A stretch of 64,000 nt of DNA from Clostridium sp. (GTDB lineage Bacteria > Bacillota > Clostridia > Lachnospirales > Lachnospiraceae), in assembly GCA_018377235.1 (NCBI GenBank), contig JAGZZT010000015.1, positions 62,001 to 126,000 on the forward strand, written 5' to 3'. Every line of letters starts with the position of its first letter. The first letter of the stretch is position 1. A program made the translations under genes and the position numbers. Below the pieces are notes generated by a model. It made no database searches. It was given only the letters and a program-made list of their open reading frames with translations, and was not told the origin of the DNA. This document shows positions 42,382 to 51,449 of this stretch, piece after piece.

Positions 42382-42666
42382 ATGGAAGAAAAGATAAGCC
42401 GCAGTCCCCACCGCCTGGATTTAATGAACCGGGGCAAGGGGAGCGTCACAGGGATTCAGGATGTTGTGGCTTTCGATGAAAACCAGATCGTGCTGGATAC
42501 AGACATGGGGCTTCTGACAGTCAAAGGGAAAGGCCTTCATGTCAGCCGCCTGACGCTGGAGAAGGGCGAAGTCGATATAGAAGGGACGGTAGACAGTCTG
42601 GTTTACTCCTCAAACGAGACATATAGGAAACAGGGGGAATCCTTGTTTGCCAGGCTGTTTAAGTAG
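42382..42666 (+). CDS. yabP: Sporulation protein YabP
   Basis: 94 residues of the YabP/YqfC family: SPHRLDLMNRGKGSVTGIQD, then VVAFDENQIVLDTDMGLLTV and LKGLHV-type strands (KGKGLHVSRLTLEKGEVDIE). These proteins assemble at the forespore surface during sporulation. The ribosome site lies inside the upstream terminator stem. yabQ follows. Confidence 0.94.
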   Translation: MEEKISRSPHRLDLMNRGKGSVTGIQDVVAFDENQIVLDTDMGLLTVKGKGLHVSRLTLEKGEVDIEGTVDSLVYSSNETYRKQGESLFARLFK

Positions 42667-42676
42667 GCGGTCTGAT

Positions 42677-43003
42677 ATGGATACAATATACACAGAATTG
42701 TCCTGTATGGCAGCCGCCCTGGCAGCGGGAATCACACTGATGATAATTTATGATATGCTTCGGCTGTTTCGCCTGCTTGTCCATCACACCCCCATTTGGA
42801 CAGGCCTGGAGGATCTGGCTTATTGGCTGGGAGCCGGATTTTTCTCCTTTTTTCTGCTTCGCAGCAGAAACGAGGGGGAAATTCGGGTTTATATGATTGC
42901 TTCTGTGCTGATAGGAATGGTTTTTTATGATAAAACGGCCAGCCATCTTTTGTTCACCCTATTGAAAAAGTTAAAAAAATATTTTAGAATGAAAGGGAAA
43001 TAA
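42677..43003 (+). CDS. yabQ: Spore cortex protein YabQ
   Basis: 108 residues with three hydrophobic segments; family features include AAGITLMIIYDMLRLFRLLV and LEDLAYWLGAGFFSFFLLRS. YabQ is a membrane protein needed for spore cortex formation. ATG 42677 is chosen with a weak AGGCGG site; an in-frame upstream start would overlap yabP. It lies between yabP and divIC, the conserved order. Confidence 0.93.
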   Translation: MDTIYTELSCMAAALAAGITLMIIYDMLRLFRLLVHHTPIWTGLEDLAYWLGAGFFSFFLLRSRNEGEIRVYMIASVLIGMVFYDKTASHLLFTLLKKLKKYFRMKGK

Positions 43004-43022
43004 AACGTAAGGAGATGGCCAT

Positions 43023-43343
43023 ATGCGCAGACAAGACAGAATAGCTGGAAAAAAGAAGAAAGAAAAAGCTGCCAACCGTCTGGCGCTTATGGGAATCACT
43101 CTGGTGGTGCTGAGCCTGGCTGCTACGGTTCATTTAAGCGGAATTTCCATGAAGGAGAAGGATCTCCAGTACCGTTTAAAGGAGGAGCAGCTCCAGAAGC
43201 AGAAGGACGAGGAGGAGCAGCGGGAAAAGGAACTGGAGGAATATCGGATTTACGTTCAGACAAAAGAATATATTGAGAAAGTTGCCAAGGAAAAGCTGGG
43301 ATTAGTGAATAAAGACGAGATTCTGTTAAAACCGGAAAAATAG
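43023..43343 (+). CDS. divIC: Septum formation initiator DivIC/FtsB-like
   Basis: 106 residues. A basic cytoplasmic start, one membrane helix at about 22-42 (LALMGITLVVLSLAATVHLS), an Lys/Glu/Gln-rich coiled coil at 45-75 and a C-terminal EYIEKVAKEKLGLVNKDEIL motif that is diagnostic. It joins FtsL and DivIB in the division complex. GTAAGGAGAT precedes ATG 43023. Confidence 0.95.
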   Translation: MRRQDRIAGKKKKEKAANRLALMGITLVVLSLAATVHLSGISMKEKDLQYRLKEEQLQKQKDEEEQREKELEEYRIYVQTKEYIEKVAKEKLGLVNKDEILLKPEK

Positions 43344-43353
43344 CGGAGAATCC

Positions 43354-43418
43354 TGTCGGAAAATTTTTTAGAAACCGCCTATGATTTGACAAATATTTCC
43401 CTCCGGCCTGTATATAAT
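43354..43418 (+). promoter_or_regulatory. spoIIE promoter with 21-bp spacer and Spo0A-box-like sites
   Basis: TTGACA (43386-43391) and TATAAT (43413-43418) are separated by 21 bp instead of 17. TGTCGGA (43354-43360) and, on the other strand, TGTCAAA (over 43385-43391) each differ by one base from the 0A box TGTCGAA. The Bacillus spoIIE promoter has the same unusual spacing and is activated by Spo0A. Confidence 0.65.
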
Positions 43419-43447
43419 TATGTTCACGCAGGTCAGGAGGGATTTTT

Positions 43448-44857
43448 ATGATTGGAAAGAAATTACATAGAGATATGGCGGAGGTCAACGTATATACAGC
43501 GAAACGGCTGAGGGAGATGGCCTGTTCCCTGAGCGGGCTGGCCAGAGCTTTTACAGACGAGGCCGGAGCCGGCAGGCGGCTGAGTTTCGACGAGGGGCTG
43601 GCGGCTATGCAGACAGCTGCCTCTATGGTATGCGGCGGCTGCAGTCGCTGCAACCTGTACGATACAGGAAAAAAGGAGGGCAGTTACTATCTGTATTACC
43701 TGATCCGTGCCTTTGAGCAGAAAGGCAGGGTAGACGGAGAGGACATGCCCCGCCTGTTTAATGAATCCTGCCGCAGGCAGGAGGAATATCTGAGCCAGCT
43801 GAATCGGAATCTGGGACGGGCAACCATGAATCTTACCTGGAAAAACAGATTTTTGGAGAGCCGGGATGCGGTAATTGTGCAGTTTCGGGAAATGGCATCT
43901 ATTTTAGAGGAGTTTTCCGGCCAGATGGAGCGGGCCATGGATGTGACAGGAAGCTATGAAGATTCTGTCCGCTATTTGTTTCGCCGCCATCACATAAAAG
44001 TAGAAAATATGCTGATGCTGGAGTATGAGAATGAGCAGAAAGAGGCGTATCTTACCATGAGAACCATGGGAGGAAAATGCGTTACATCCAGAGATGCCTC
44101 AGATATATTGTCCAGGGCGGCGGGAGGCCGCAGGTGGAGTGTTTCCAGGGATACGAAAAGTATTGTTACCAAGAGGACAGATACCTTCCGGTTTGTGGAG
44201 GAGGGGAAATACCAGATGATCCACGGAGTATCCAGAGCTGTGCGCGGAGGAGAAACTGTATCAGGAGACAGCTTTACCTTCAGCGAAGGGCTTCCCCATC
44301 AGGTAATTATGAGCCTGTCTGATGGAATGGGAAGCGGAGCGGCTGCCCTGGCCGACAGCGCCAGGGTGGTGGAGCTGACAGAACAGCTTCTGGAGACAGG
44401 ATTTTCTGCCAGAGCTGCATTAAAGCTTGTAAATACTGTGCTTCTGCTGGCAGGAATGGAACAGAATCCGGCTACGCTGGATTTATGCTGTGTCGACCTG
44501 TGTACAGGCGTTCTGGAAAGTATGAAACTGGGAGCAGTGGGAACTTTTTTCATAGGGCGCCAGGGCATCGAGATGATTGAATCAGGCAGCGTGCCTATGG
44601 GGGTTATGAATCCTGTGGAACCGGCTCTTGTTTCCAGAAAGCTGTGGGACAACGACAGGATTATCATGGTCAGCGATGGAGTGCTGGAAGCCCTTCCAGG
44701 GGAAGAAAAGGAGGAGACCTTCCGCCAGTATCTGGAGGAACTGGATCCAGGAAATCCTCAGGATATGGCGGACGAAATATTGAGTTTTGCTTTATCCTTT
44801 GCAGAGAAGCCGGCAGACGATATGACAGTTCTGGTGGGAGGCATTTTTGAAAAATAG
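43448..44857 (+). CDS. spoIIE: SpoIIE-type PP2C phosphatase lacking the membrane domain
   Basis: 469 residues against about 800 in Bacillus SpoIIE. The N-terminal half keeps the Cys-bearing regulatory part (MVCGGCSRCNLYD near 60, helices to 240). The PP2C domain holds the metal aspartates in VSGDSFTF, SLSDGMGSG, MVSDGVLEAL and ADDMTVLV. No membrane helix is present, whereas the Bacillus enzyme has ten. It should dephosphorylate SpoIIAA and release sigma-F in the forespore. TCAGGAGG precedes ATG 43448. The location before tilS is the conserved one. Confidence 0.88.
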   Translation: MIGKKLHRDMAEVNVYTAKRLREMACSLSGLARAFTDEAGAGRRLSFDEGLAAMQTAASMVCGGCSRCNLYDTGKKEGSYYLYYLIRAFEQKGRVDGEDMPRLFNESCRRQEEYLSQLNRNLGRATMNLTWKNRFLESRDAVIVQFREMASILEEFSGQMERAMDVTGSYEDSVRYLFRRHHIKVENMLMLEYENEQKEAYLTMRTMGGKCVTSRDASDILSRAAGGRRWSVSRDTKSIVTKRTDTFRFVEEGKYQMIHGVSRAVRGGETVSGDSFTFSEGLPHQVIMSLSDGMGSGAAALADSARVVELTEQLLETGFSARAALKLVNTVLLLAGMEQNPATLDLCCVDLCTGVLESMKLGAVGTFFIGRQGIEMIESGSVPMGVMNPVEPALVSRKLWDNDRIIMVSDGVLEALPGEEKEETFRQYLEELDPGNPQDMADEILSFALSFAEKPADDMTVLVGGIFEK

Positions 44858-44937
44858 GGGCGGCAGATAAGAAGCGGATGAGGGAACGGATGGGAAAATA
44901 TATGTGAGGAGAAGAGGTACAGAGGAGGAAAGAGACA

Positions 44938-46374
44938 ATGGGTTTGAAGGAAAAGGTATTATCCTATATCAGAACTCATCAGATGCTGGAGCCAGGGCAG
45001 AAGGTAGTGGTCGGTCTGTCCGGAGGAGCTGATTCTGTGTGTCTGCTGAGTCTTCTTGCAGACATCAGGGAGGAGTACCGGTTGGAGCTGAGAGCTGTTC
45101 ATATCCACCACGGTCTTCGCGGCGGGGAAGCAGACAGGGATGCAGCGTTTTCGGAAGAGCTGTGCAGCAGGCTGGATGTTCCCTTTCACCTGGTGTTTGT
45201 AAATGTGAAGGAGACAGCGGAGAAAAAGCGCGTGTCGGAGGAGGAGGCGGGCCGGATTCTGCGGTATGAGGCATTTGCAAAAGAAGCAGGGCAATGGAGA
45301 AAAGAACTGCAGGAAAGCGGCAAAGCAGATCTTGACGGAAGCGTGAGGCCTGGAGAGATTAAGATGGCGGTGGCCCACCATGGGGATGACAGCGCGGAGA
45401 CGATCCTTTACCAGCTTTTTCGCGGCAGCGGTCTTAAAGGGCTTTCCGGAATTCCGCCGGTGCGTGGTGATATTATCCGCCCTCTGCTCTGCGCAGAGAG
45501 AAAAGAGATCACGGACTATCTGGAAGAGAAGGGCCTTTCCTTTGTAACAGATTCTACCAATCTGGAAAATGATTACGCCAGAAATAAGATCAGAAACCAG
45601 CTGCTTCCCATGGCGATTCAGGAGATTAACCAGGGAGCTGCGGAGCACATCAGAAGAGCTGGGGAGCTGATAGGAGAGGCGGATCGTTTTTTTTCAGAGC
45701 GGGCGGACTGTATGCTGGAAACGCTTCTGGAAACAGAGAATCAGAAGACAGACCAGGGGAACTGTCAGGCAGTTCTTTCTGTTTCCGGGCTTCTCGCTCT
45801 CTCCCATATTGAGGCTTCCTATGTGGTGCGGGCAGTTTTTAAGAGGAAGCAATGGCCTCTCAGAGATATCACCTCCGGGCATATTGAATCGATTCTGACG
45901 CTTTTGAATGGGAGAACCGGTGCAGGAGCAGATTTACCGGAAGGACTTCGGGCAGAGCGCAGTTATGACAGACTGGTTTTCACACGGCTTCAGACAGGCC
46001 AGCCGGAAAAAAGTGCAGACATAAAGCTGCCGGCTCTTTTTATGGAGGTAACAGTCAGGGAAAACCAGGAGGAAATTCCTAAAAACCTGTATACGAAATG
46101 GTTTGACTATGATAGAATAAAAGATACGTTATCTGTCAGATACCGTCTTCCTGGTGATTACATTACCCTGAAGGGAGGAGGCAGAAAGAGCTTAAAATCC
46201 CTGTTTATTGACGAAAAGATTCCCAGAGAAAGGCGAGGGCGTATCCCGCTTTTAGCTGAGGGAAGTCATGTTTTATGGGTGATAGGGGGACGTATCAGCG
46301 AGTATTACAAGGTAACAGAGGAAACAAAGAGAATCTTAAAAGTACAAGTAGATGGAGGTATCAACTGTGGCTGA
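44938..46374 (+). CDS. tilS: tRNA(Ile)-lysidine synthase
   Basis: 478 residues. PP-loop VVVGLSGGADSVCLLSLL near residue 22, HIHHGLRGGEADRDAAF, the second loop AHHGDDSAETILYQLFRG, and C-terminal TilS substrate-binding domains (residues about 250-478; LPGDYITLKGGGRKSLKSLF). It converts C34 of the AUA-reading tRNA-Ile to lysidine with ATP. GAGGAGG precedes ATG 44938. It overlaps hpt by 8 bp. Confidence 0.95.
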   Translation: MGLKEKVLSYIRTHQMLEPGQKVVVGLSGGADSVCLLSLLADIREEYRLELRAVHIHHGLRGGEADRDAAFSEELCSRLDVPFHLVFVNVKETAEKKRVSEEEAGRILRYEAFAKEAGQWRKELQESGKADLDGSVRPGEIKMAVAHHGDDSAETILYQLFRGSGLKGLSGIPPVRGDIIRPLLCAERKEITDYLEEKGLSFVTDSTNLENDYARNKIRNQLLPMAIQEINQGAAEHIRRAGELIGEADRFFSERADCMLETLLETENQKTDQGNCQAVLSVSGLLALSHIEASYVVRAVFKRKQWPLRDITSGHIESILTLLNGRTGAGADLPEGLRAERSYDRLVFTRLQTGQPEKSADIKLPALFMEVTVRENQEEIPKNLYTKWFDYDRIKDTLSVRYRLPGDYITLKGGGRKSLKSLFIDEKIPRERRGRIPLLAEGSHVLWVIGGRISEYYKVTEETKRILKVQVDGGINCG

Positions 46375-46891
46375 CAATATCCGTGTTTTATTAACCGAAG
46401 AGGAAGTAAATAAAAGAATCAGCGAGGTGGCTGCTCAGATTAACAAAGATTATGCAGGACGTCCTGTTCACCTGATCTGTATTTTAAAAGGAGGCGTATT
46501 CTTTACCTGCGAGCTGGCAAAACGTCTTGATCTGTCAGTTTCCCTGGATTTCATGTCTGTGTCCAGCTATGGCTCAGGCACAGAGTCCAGCGGTATTGTG
46601 AAGATTGTCAAGGATCTGGACGAGCCGCTGGCAGGAAAGGATGTTATCATTGTAGAGGATATTATCGATTCCGGACGCACGCTGGCCTATCTGATCGAGG
46701 TACTCAAACAGCGCAATCCGAAGAGCATTGAGCTGTGTACTCTGTTAGATAAACCAGAGCGCAGAGTAAAGAAACAGGTTCAGGTGAAATACACTTGCTT
46801 TACTATTCCGGATGAGTTCGTAGTGGGTTATGGACTGGACTATGATCAGAAGTATAGAAATCTGCCGTACATTGGTGTGGTGGAAGTATAA
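46367..46891 (+). CDS. hpt: Hypoxanthine phosphoribosyltransferase
   Basis: 174 residues, usual length. The PRPP loop VIIVEDIIDSGRTLAYL near residue 90, the LICILKGGVFFTCELAKRL loop and the SVSSYGSGTESSG flexible loop are present. It salvages hypoxanthine and guanine. GTG 46367 is chosen because GGAGG lies eight bases upstream; an upstream ATG at 46352 would precede that site. The tilS-hpt-ftsH order is conserved in Firmicutes. Confidence 0.95.
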   Translation: MADNIRVLLTEEEVNKRISEVAAQINKDYAGRPVHLICILKGGVFFTCELAKRLDLSVSLDFMSVSSYGSGTESSGIVKIVKDLDEPLAGKDVIIVEDIIDSGRTLAYLIEVLKQRNPKSIELCTLLDKPERRVKKQVQVKYTCFTIPDEFVVGYGLDYDQKYRNLPYIGVVEV

Positions 46892-46903
46892 GGAGGAGAA
46901 CCG

Positions 46904-48748
46904 TTGAAACAGCGACAGCCAATGGGAGGATTTTTCCTCCTGATACTGGCACTGATGATGCTTGTGGTGATGTGGATGAGATCGCCGAACAACCCGCTGA
47001 CAGCGCCGGCCATGACAGAGCAGGATGTCTATGTGGCTCTGGAAAATGGGACGATCACCAAGGCGAGAATCCGCCCTGATGCACAGAACAGCACAGGAAA
47101 GCTGCAGCTCTGGCTGAAATCAGGCGATATGGAAGAAGTCCACGTTCTGAATGTTTCAAGCTTTGCAGAGGAGTTCAGAGACGAGGGAATTCCCTATGAG
47201 GTGGAGGAGATACCGAAGGAGAACTATGCTCTGACGATTATCCTTCCTATTCTTCTGTCAGCGGGACTTCTGGCAGCATTTTTCATGTTTATGAATTTGA
47301 GAAATGCCGGAGGGGGCAATGCCAAAATGATGAATTTCGGCAGAAGCCGCGCCAGGATGAGCCGCGACAGCAAGGTAAACTTCACTAATGTAGCGGGGTT
47401 AAACGAGGAGAAGGAGGAGCTGGAGGAAATTGTAGATTTCCTGAAGGATCCTCAAAAATACACAGGAGTGGGCGCCAGAATTCCTAAGGGAGTGATTCTG
47501 GTGGGACCTCCCGGAACAGGAAAAACGCTGCTTGCCAAGGCGGTGGCCGGGGAGGCCAAGGTTCCCTTTTTCTCCATTTCTGGCTCTGACTTTGTGGAAA
47601 TGTATGTCGGCGTCGGCGCGTCCCGCGTCCGCGATATGTTTGAGGAAGCCAAAAAAAATGCGCCCTGTATCGTGTTTATTGATGAGATCGATGCAGTAGC
47701 CCGCCAGAGAGGAACTGGTATGGGCGGCGGCCATGATGAGAGAGAACAGACCTTAAACCAGCTTCTGGTAGAGATGGACGGTTTCGGAGTCAACGAGGGA
47801 ATAATTGTGATGGCAGCCACCAACCGGGTGGACATTCTGGATCCGGCTATTTTAAGACCTGGACGATTTGACCGCAAGGTTGTGGTGGGGAGACCAGATG
47901 TAAAGGGCCGCGAGGAAATTTTGGCGGTTCACACCAGGACGAAGCCATTAGGAGAAGATGTAGATCTTCACAGGGTGGCTCAGACTACCTCTGGCTTCAC
48001 AGGAGCAGATCTGGAGAATCTGATGAACGAGGCGGCTATACACGCTGCCAGGGAAGGCAGAAAGTATCTGATTCAGAGCGATATTGACCGGGCATTTATT
48101 AAGGTGGGAATCGGGACCGAGAAGAAGAGCCGTGTCATGTCTGAGAAGGACAGGAAAATTACGGCGTTCCACGAGACGGGCCATGCGATTTTATTCCATG
48201 TACTGCCTGATGTAGGCCCAGTACACACGGTTTCCATTATTCCTACGGGAACGGGAGCAGGAGGCTATACCATGCCGCTGCCGGAGAGCGATGAGCAGTA
48301 CATTACAAAGGGCCGGATGCTGCAGCAGATCATGGTTTCTCTGGGCGGGCGAATCGCAGAGGAACTCACCTTTGATGATATCACTGCGGGAGCATCCCAG
48401 GACATCAGACAGGCTACAGCTATTGCCAGAGCCATGGTGACAGAGTACGGTATGTCCGACCGGATTGGTATGATTGATTATGGCAGTAATGAAAACGAGG
48501 TCTTTATTGGAAGAGACTTAGCTCATGCCAGGACTTATGGCGAGGATGTGGCGGCTGCCATTGACCAGGAGATTAAACGAATTATTGACGAGTGCTATCA
48601 GAAGGCGAAAGAGATTATTTTAAGCCATAAAGAAGTGCTTATCCAGTGCAGCGAGCTGCTTCTGGAAAAAGAAAAGATTGGACAGGCGGAATTTGAAGAG
48701 CTGTTTAACCGGATTGAAAATAAAACAGACGGTCAGGCAGAGAACTAA
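46904..48748 (+). CDS. ftsH: ATP-dependent zinc metalloprotease FtsH
   Basis: 614 residues. Two membrane helices (about 8-26 and 106-131) flank an extracytoplasmic domain. The AAA domain has Walker A GPPGTGKT near residue 201, Walker B CIVFIDEIDAVAR and the second region of homology (RVDILDPAILRPGRFDR). The protease site is HETGH near residue 423. It degrades membrane and regulatory proteins and affects sporulation onset. It starts at TTG 46904 behind AAGGAGGAG. Confidence 0.97.
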   Translation: MKQRQPMGGFFLLILALMMLVVMWMRSPNNPLTAPAMTEQDVYVALENGTITKARIRPDAQNSTGKLQLWLKSGDMEEVHVLNVSSFAEEFRDEGIPYEVEEIPKENYALTIILPILLSAGLLAAFFMFMNLRNAGGGNAKMMNFGRSRARMSRDSKVNFTNVAGLNEEKEELEEIVDFLKDPQKYTGVGARIPKGVILVGPPGTGKTLLAKAVAGEAKVPFFSISGSDFVEMYVGVGASRVRDMFEEAKKNAPCIVFIDEIDAVARQRGTGMGGGHDEREQTLNQLLVEMDGFGVNEGIIVMAATNRVDILDPAILRPGRFDRKVVVGRPDVKGREEILAVHTRTKPLGEDVDLHRVAQTTSGFTGADLENLMNEAAIHAAREGRKYLIQSDIDRAFIKVGIGTEKKSRVMSEKDRKITAFHETGHAILFHVLPDVGPVHTVSIIPTGTGAGGYTMPLPESDEQYITKGRMLQQIMVSLGGRIAEELTFDDITAGASQDIRQATAIARAMVTEYGMSDRIGMIDYGSNENEVFIGRDLAHARTYGEDVAAAIDQEIKRIIDECYQKAKEIILSHKEVLIQCSELLLEKEKIGQAEFEELFNRIENKTDGQAEN

Positions 48749-48768
48749 AAGGATGCAGAAGGTCCTTA

Positions 48769-48804
48769 AAATGCCCGGACGGCGTCAGCTGAGTCCGGGC
48801 ATTT
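48769..48804 (+). terminator. Terminator after ftsH
   Basis: AAATGCCCGGAC (48769-48780) pairs perfectly with GTCCGGGCATTT (48793-48804). The T stretch is short. Confidence 0.8.
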
Positions 48805-48855
48805 GTGCGAAATAGAGGGAAGAATGGGCGGGAGAAAAGAAGAGCATTCGCGTTA

Positions 48856-49022
48856 TGCACAAAAAAGCATTTGAAATTGATTCATGTTTGTGCACACTTA
48901 TTTTATGCCTTATGATATTATAATAGACGTAACCCCCCCAATACATTATATAGTTTTTGCTACACCCCATAAAAACGAAATACCTTCTCCTAAAAAGGCC
49001 AGCTTACCCCGCTGGCCTTTTT
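48856..49022 (+). promoter_or_regulatory. Leader or small-RNA region before the GH13 gene
   Basis: The 48749-49109 gap holds no gene. It contains TGCACAAA/TTTGTGCA arms (48856-48863 and 48887-48894) resembling an operator, a TATAAT box at 48919-48924 without a clear -35, and a strong terminator (AAAAAGGCCAGC/GCTGGCCTTTTT, 48992-49022). A transcript of roughly 90 nt could end there before reaching the GH13 gene. Confidence 0.5.
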
Positions 49023-49109
49023 ACTTATCTGAAACAGGCAGGAGATTTTCTGTTTTTCTTGTGTAATGTCTGAAAATCAGATAAAATGAAAAAAGAAGGT
49101 GAGGGAGTG

Positions 49110-51218
49110 ATGAGTGTGATTGATAAAGAAGCGCTGTTTTGTGATGAAACAGAGGATTACAGGAATCCCTATGAACCTGATGCTGGGGATACAGTCTGTC
49201 TGAGACTGAGGACGGCCAGGAACAATGCGGATTCTGTTTTTTATATAGAGCCGGATACTAAGATACGGCGGAGAATGAAGCGGGCTTTTACAGAGGGCTG
49301 CTTCGACTATTATGAGCTCTGTGTGCAGATCGATGAGGAGCCGGTTTCCTACTATTTTGAGATACGTCTGGGTGGGGAAATGTGCTTTTATAATCGTCTG
49401 GGGGCGGAGGAACAGGCGGAGGCTGCTTATGCGTTTAGAATTATTCCTGGTTTTCATGTGCCGGAGTGGGTGCAGGGAGCCGTTATGTATCAGATTTATG
49501 TAGATCGCTTCTGCAATGGAGATCCCACTAACGATGTGGAGACCAACGAATATATTTACATCGGAAGTCCGGTACAGAAGGCGGAAAGCTGGGACGAGCT
49601 TCCGGGAACCCTGGATGTGGGTCACTTTTACGGAGGCGATTTGCAGGGGATCTGGAATAAGCTGGACTATTTGAAAAGCCTGGGGGTAGAATGTATTTAC
49701 TTGAATCCTGTTTTCGTATCGCCATCCAATCATAAGTATGACTGCCAGGACTATGAACATATTGACCCACACTATGGAGTGATAGAAGAGGACATGGATC
49801 TTCTGGTAGCGCCCGATGCCATGGATAATGATATGGCGGGCAAATATGCGGCCAGAACAGCGGACAGGATTAACTTAAAGGCCAGTGATGAATTTTTTGC
49901 GGAATTTATCGGTGCAGCCCACCAGAAGGGAATCAGAGTGATTATTGACGGGGTATTCAATCACTGCGGTTCTTTTAATAAATGGATGGATGCGGAGCTG
50001 ATTTATCAGCACGAGGGAAATTATGAGCCAGGGGCGTATGTGTCGGCTGACAGTCCTTACTGCAGTTATTTCAGGTTTAATAATCTGGATGGCTGGCCTT
50101 TTAACGACAGCTATGATGGCTGGTGGGGTTTTTCTACCCTTCCGAAATTAAATTATGAAGAGTCGGAGGAACTGTGTCAGGCGGTGATGAGGGTGGCAGA
50201 AAAATGGGTTTCTCCTCCCTTTGGAGCAGATGGCTGGCGTCTTGACGTGGCCGCGGATTTGGGCCGCAGCAGTGAGTATAATCATCAGTTCTGGCAGAGG
50301 TTCCGGGATACGGTGAAGAGGGCTAACCCTCAGGCTGTGATTTTAGCAGAGCATTACGGAGATCCATCGCCTTGGCTGGATGGCAGTCAATGGGATACAG
50401 TAATGAATTATGATGCGTTTATGGAACCGGTTTCCTGGTTTTTGACGGGAATGGAGAAGCACAGCGATGAGTTTAACGAGGGGCTTTTAGGAAATGGAAC
50501 AGCCTTTTTTGATATGATGCGCTACCATATGTGCCGGATGCAGCCTCAGTCCATTTACAGCGCTATGAATGAACTTTCCAACCACGATCACTCCCGGTTT
50601 ATGACGAGAACGAACCGCAGGACGGGACGCCTGGATTCGGCAGGGTCTAAGGCAGCTTCAGAGGGAGTCAGCTATGGCACATTCAGGCAGGGAGTTGTCA
50701 TGCTGATGACCTGGCCGGGGGCGCCTACGCTGTACTATGGGGACGAGACAGGCCTCTGTGGGTGGACGGATCCGGACTGCCGGAGAACGTATCCCTGGGG
50801 ACGGGAAGATCAGGAACTGATTGAATTTCACAGATATATGTCCGGGATCCACAGACATTATCCGGCTTTTCGCAAAGGTTCTGTAAAGCGGCTTCTGGCA
50901 GAACAGGATCTGATTGCTTATGCCCGCATATCTGAGGGCTGGGAACCTGGCAGGACAGAACTGGAAAACGGCATGCTCAAACGGCAGAGAGAGAGCAGGG
51001 GAGTGACTGTTATCAATACATCTTCGGAGGAGAGAACCATTCAGATTCCTGTGTGGCAGGCTGGAATTACAGACAAAATGGAGCTTCGCCGCTGTATGCT
51101 CACCTATGAGGAAGGCTACAATGCAGGACAGGTGCTTTATCCGGTGAACAACGGAACACTGGAGCTCACGCTTCCTCCCAGGGGAGCAGCTGTTCTGGTG
51201 GCGGAGCGGAAGGCTTAG
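49110..51218 (+). CDS. Glycoside hydrolase family 13 enzyme (neopullulanase/cyclomaltodextrinase-like)
   Basis: 702 residues, no signal peptide, so cytoplasmic. An N-terminal domain of about 140 residues of the CBM34/starch-binding type (DTVCLRLRTARNNADSVFYI) precedes a GH13 barrel: YQIYVDRFCNGDPTND, GVECIYLNPVFVSPSNHKYD, VIIDGVFNHCG, nucleophile DGWRLDVAADLG, acid/base ILAEHYGDPSPW and NELSNHDHSRF. It breaks maltodextrins or related alpha-glucans. ATG 49110 is used, behind AAGGTGAGG. Its upstream region has an operator-like repeat and a terminator, so expression is probably controlled by carbohydrate supply. Confidence 0.88.
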   Translation: MSVIDKEALFCDETEDYRNPYEPDAGDTVCLRLRTARNNADSVFYIEPDTKIRRRMKRAFTEGCFDYYELCVQIDEEPVSYYFEIRLGGEMCFYNRLGAEEQAEAAYAFRIIPGFHVPEWVQGAVMYQIYVDRFCNGDPTNDVETNEYIYIGSPVQKAESWDELPGTLDVGHFYGGDLQGIWNKLDYLKSLGVECIYLNPVFVSPSNHKYDCQDYEHIDPHYGVIEEDMDLLVAPDAMDNDMAGKYAARTADRINLKASDEFFAEFIGAAHQKGIRVIIDGVFNHCGSFNKWMDAELIYQHEGNYEPGAYVSADSPYCSYFRFNNLDGWPFNDSYDGWWGFSTLPKLNYEESEELCQAVMRVAEKWVSPPFGADGWRLDVAADLGRSSEYNHQFWQRFRDTVKRANPQAVILAEHYGDPSPWLDGSQWDTVMNYDAFMEPVSWFLTGMEKHSDEFNEGLLGNGTAFFDMMRYHMCRMQPQSIYSAMNELSNHDHSRFMTRTNRRTGRLDSAGSKAASEGVSYGTFRQGVVMLMTWPGAPTLYYGDETGLCGWTDPDCRRTYPWGREDQELIEFHRYMSGIHRHYPAFRKGSVKRLLAEQDLIAYARISEGWEPGRTELENGMLKRQRESRGVTVINTSSEERTIQIPVWQAGITDKMELRRCMLTYEEGYNAGQVLYPVNNGTLELTLPPRGAAVLVAERKA

Positions 51219-51267
51219 ACGGATGTTCAGCAAGAATAATAATCCGAAATTATTTTTTGAAATATAC

Positions 51268-51296
51268 TTGATTTTTTCGTCAAAATATGATACTAT
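51268..51296 (+). promoter_or_regulatory. Promoter for the two tRNA genes
   Basis: TTGATT (51268-51273), 17 bp, TACTAT (51291-51296), some 23 bp before tRNA-Tyr. Confidence 0.65.
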
Positions 51297-51318
51297 CTAA
51301 TACGGTTACAAACCGTAT

Positions 51319-51400
51319 GGATGGGTTCCCGAGTGGCCAAAGGGGGCAGACTGTAAATCTGTTGCGACACGCTTCGGTGGTTCGAATCCACCTCCATCCA
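51319..51400 (+). tRNA. tRNA-Tyr (GTA)
   Basis: An 82-nt class II tRNA. The acceptor stem GGATGGG pairs with TCCATCC (one G-T). The anticodon stem-loop is CAGACTGTAAATCTG with anticodon GTA, a long variable arm follows, and the T-arm is GGTGG-TTCGAAT-CCACC. The discriminator is A. CCA is not encoded. Confidence 0.95.
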
Positions 51401-51449
51401 TTACAGTGCGAGGCGCTGTTTCTCGGAGTGGGAATCACTCATAAGAGAT

